From: Neelides folsomi
Taxonomy: Eukaryota > Arthropoda > Collembola > Neelipleona > Neelidae
Assembly: GCA_034687125.1 (NCBI GenBank)
Contig: JAQGBZ010000058.1
Span: forward strand, 1 to 64,000
Length of the DNA: 64,000 nt
Reading direction: 5' to 3'
Position numbers and translations under genes: made by a program. The notes beneath the pieces are model-generated. The model saw only the letters and a program-made list of their open reading frames with translations, had not been told where the DNA came from and did no database searches. Positions within the stretch are counted from its first letter, which is position 1; the number at the start of each line of letters is the position of its first letter. Positions 61,201 to 64,000 of this stretch are shown piece by piece.

Positions 61201-64000
61201 TACACATTTTGGGGGTGATGTTGAAAAGAGTTTTCTATCATTTGTCAGGGTGGGAATTGGGTGTAATGTCGAGGAGGCGAATGAAGGAAGCTCAGGTCAT
61301 TTCTCTCTCAGACAGGTGAGAGCAGGTGAGATAGAGGAATATGGTTTTTCATCCTCTCGAGATGGTGAGTTTCATCTGCCGGAGATGAGTCGTTCCCATG
61401 TTGTGGTGAAGGGCAGGAAGAGGTAGCGAAGGAGGCGGCCAAGACTCTGGTCTTGGCCTCCGGGTCTCCCTGCCAGACTCCTCGGAATCCAAATGCGTGT
61501 TCATTTGGAGGTTTAAAAGAAATGATTTTTTACCTCACATTTCACCTTAGGTGTACTCACTAATCTGCGCCCCACGCGATGTAATGAACCGCAACACCTT
61601 GATGGTCCAAAGAAGCTCCCCAGACTCCAGCAGGAGATTCTCTTATTCACCCCAATGAATGGACAAAGTTTTTTCCGTCGCTTGAGTCTCTCCCTCCGCA
61701 GCTTCCTTGGAACTTTATTGGAATGGTGATGGCGTGATTAATTGGTTGGCTTTGTTGTATCCCTCCCTCGGTCCCTCCGCCGAGTCTGAAGGGATTCGAG
61801 CCGGACTTTTTCTTCCTTCGAGAGATAATTGTTCGAGATGAGGTAAATCGAGGGTGGGGAGAGATCGAGTTCTAGTTCAACTCCCCTCCCCCATTAAACT
61901 CGAAATTAACATTAAGATTAAGAGTGAGGAATAAGTCTCGTCAAAGCAGTCCGCCTCTCCCCTCATTCCGATAAGAGACTTATTATGCAGAGCAATTAAA
62001 GAGAAGCTGCACTTTGTAAATTCTATCCTTTTTTAGAGGAATTTCCTACCCAGACCTTCCCTCGATGGAAAGGGGAAAGAGAGAGAATGTAAATTTTTCC
62101 TTTTAGAACAACGGACACTCTGCGACTCGGAGCTCACAAGGGAGCCAGCGACTAATGTCTAATGATAAGGAGATGAAAAAAGTAAATGATTTTCCCATAT
62201 AAAAATCCCTCTTATTGGTGTGGTAAGGTGTGAGTGATGGAAGTTCTCGGTCGGTCCTTCATCTCTCGCCGATGGAGAGAGAACACAATGGGGAGAACAT
62301 GGGTTCTGATCTAATTGAAGTAGCCGTGTACAGGAGGCTTCCTTCAGGGAAACTCAAAGGCTCGGGAAGAAAAAGGAGAGTCGTGCGATGAAGGAGCCAT
62401 GAATCTCTCAACGAATCGATTCTCTACCCGTTTCCTATTGTTGAATCCGGTTGTCATCATAAATCCGCCCGCCCGCCAGACTCCCTCCATTCCTCCAAAA
62501 GAGCCAGAGGAAATTTAAAAAATGCATACACACATCATCACCCCTAATCACTCAACGCGGCCTGAGCATTTAAATGCCAAATATCAAAACTATTCCATTC
62601 TTACTACCTCACCCAATCCAGGGGAAAATACCTTTAAATAACATGAGCGCTCATGTAGGCGATCATGTAATAAAGGTGGTTGTACGCATGTACTTAACAA
62701 TAAATATGATTTTATTACGTGATCACATGCATGCGAATAGATACACCATTGATGGTGCTATCACCTGGGTCCGTATCAATGTTCGTGTAATGCCTTTTTT
62801 ATATTCCATCTAATGAATTGAAATAATAATACATAAAAGGAGGACCTCACTTTACACGCCAAATGTATTTGGTTTTACATAAAAGCTTTCTATTAGGAAA
62901 GGATTTAAAACTCAACGCGCCTTTTATAAATTATTTGTAAATATAAATGTATGTTTCAGCAAAACATATGTAATAAGCTCTTCTTAACGATTCAAATACT
63001 TTGTTTGATGAATAATATTCGAATTAGCATTATCTATACAAAAGATAATTCCACATTGGTGATGAGCCGGAAAGTGAAAGTGTCGGGGCTAATCTTAGCC
63101 AATGTGAATGAATATATAAAATAATGGAATGTGTGGAACGAGGTGATGAGCCGTCCATGGTGAACGGCCAAGAATGGGAATTAGGGAGAAGAGCAATTAA
63201 GCTATTTGTTAACTCTTGGTGTAAATCCGTAACTGCGGAAAGGGTGTTAGTGTGCTCAACATTCCCGCTCACTTACCCACCACTGTCATAATGAGGAAAA
63301 GGCTTATTATTACCTCATTGTGCCTATTCTACGGATTGAAGCTCAGAGGGTGGTTCGAGAGAGAGGCAGAGGACCATAACGCAATACAAATAGGAACTAC
63401 TCTCATGAATCTCATCTTTGTAAATGATAATGATTGAATCTCCTGGTCGCATTAAAGGAGAGTTCGGTGTGGAATCCCTTCCCGGGCATGGGAGGAAGGT
63501 AGGAGGGAAGTGACATGTTTTTGTGGTAGAGCGATTTGGCCGGAATGCGGTGGAGTGGGGAGATAAGTAGTTGAGACTCGTCCCTGTAATAAGGGGAGAG
63601 AGGGATGGACCTAACCCTCCAAAACTTCTCCCGAAGAGAAAAGGTGAAGAAACAACGAAGTAACAATGAGGGAGACTTGTTGAGGGCAATTTTTCTTCAA
63701 AATAACATTTTTCTCGTGTGCCGGTGGAGTGAGGTGAGATGACTCGAAGGCAACTCGCAGGTTCCAACGATGGGTTGAGGAATGCGTGTGCTCTCCGGCC
63801 CCTTTCCTAAGGTGGATGAGCTCTTCGGGGGTTGCGACGACCACCGGCCCCAACAACACCTCAGTTTACGCCGAGCGGTGAGACGGCCTCCACGCTCTCG
63901 ACATACACAACCATACCAGACAGAACAAGTCCCAAACACACATGGAACACATTCTCCGAATCTGGTAAGATCCACATCTTTCACATTAATCGAGGGCTCC
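61201..64000. other. Right-edge flank; GC-rich blocks, no gene recognised
   Basis: GC-richer sequence at 61230-62560 and 63060-64000, separated by an AT-rich block at 62560-63060. It contains the hairpin at 61412-61474 and an open plus-strand frame at the right edge (63782 onward). Open frames on both strands overlap extensively and none resembles a family I know. Confidence 0.6.
61412..61474. repeat. GC-rich imperfect hairpin (candidate structured element)
   Basis: GGCCAAGAC (61437-61445) and GTCTTGGCC (61450-61458) form an exact 9-bp stem with a TCTG loop. GGCAGG (61412-61417) can pair with CCTGCC (61469-61474) outside it. The arms between are asymmetric (19 versus 10 bases), so this is not a classic microRNA precursor shape. 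Confidence 0.5.

Noticed and set aside
61266-61424. Possible short plus-strand gene with tandem CAG|GTGAG donors
   Set aside because: The ATG frame at 61266 stops after 17 codons; the longer open frame there lacks a usable start.
61790-61800. tRNA B-box-like word GGCTCGAATCC on the minus strand
   Set aside because: T-stem and acceptor stem do not pair; no cloverleaf can be drawn.

Overview
The window looks like one large developmental gene plus its upstream flank from an animal nuclear genome, most likely an arthropod. The evidence is a set of spliced exons on the minus strand that together encode the N-terminal and middle parts of Dachshund (Dac/DACH), the Ski/Sno-related nuclear regulator. 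The exons carry arthropod-style stretches: the DACHbox-N block, an SRPGRPPKR basic motif, an LEKSPLLANGYN block, a WETCRTAYED block, and an SPVLNLSK motif followed by an acidic run. The AT-rich background with many ATGTATAC-type tracts and GAGG/CTCC-rich patches would suit a crustacean such as a copepod. That organism guess is weak, because no rRNA, mitochondrial or other diagnostic sequence is present.

Layout, reading the gene 5' to 3' (right to left). About 35.2-36.4 kb is a GC-richer probable promoter and leader with a (TCC)n tract and a possible small leader intron. Exon 1 (34554-35215) carries the start codon and the whole DACHbox-N. Intron 1 is 21 kb and contains a 369-bp hAT-type miniature transposon (16488-16856) with an exact 8-bp target duplication. 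Exon 2 is 13405-13550, exon 3 is 8909-9131, exon 4 is 8060-8119 (60 nt), exon 5 is 6598-6638 (41 nt) and exon 6 is 703-840. All five junctions use AG/GT boundaries and keep one reading frame, giving 423 residues. The coiled-coil C-terminal domain (DACHbox-C) is not present, so its exons must lie beyond the left edge.

From about 36.4 kb to the right edge (27.6 kb) I recognise no gene. This upstream flank alternates between AT-rich blocks with microsatellite-like sequence and GC-richer, purine/pyrimidine-skewed blocks where long chance ORFs occur on both strands. Such a flank, together with the 21-kb first intron, is where distal regulatory DNA of a developmental gene would be expected, but this is inference. 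The few structured items there are a 39-bp AT-rich perfect palindrome, TAATTA-type inverted repeats, an ATGCA motif cluster, a GC-rich hairpin, and an unrecognised GC-rich open frame at the right edge that ends at a strong donor.

No tRNA, rRNA, CRISPR array, operon or complete autonomous transposon was found, and I see no clear undescribed system. The strongest results are the reconstructed dac exons, including two micro-exons, and the hAT-type element.
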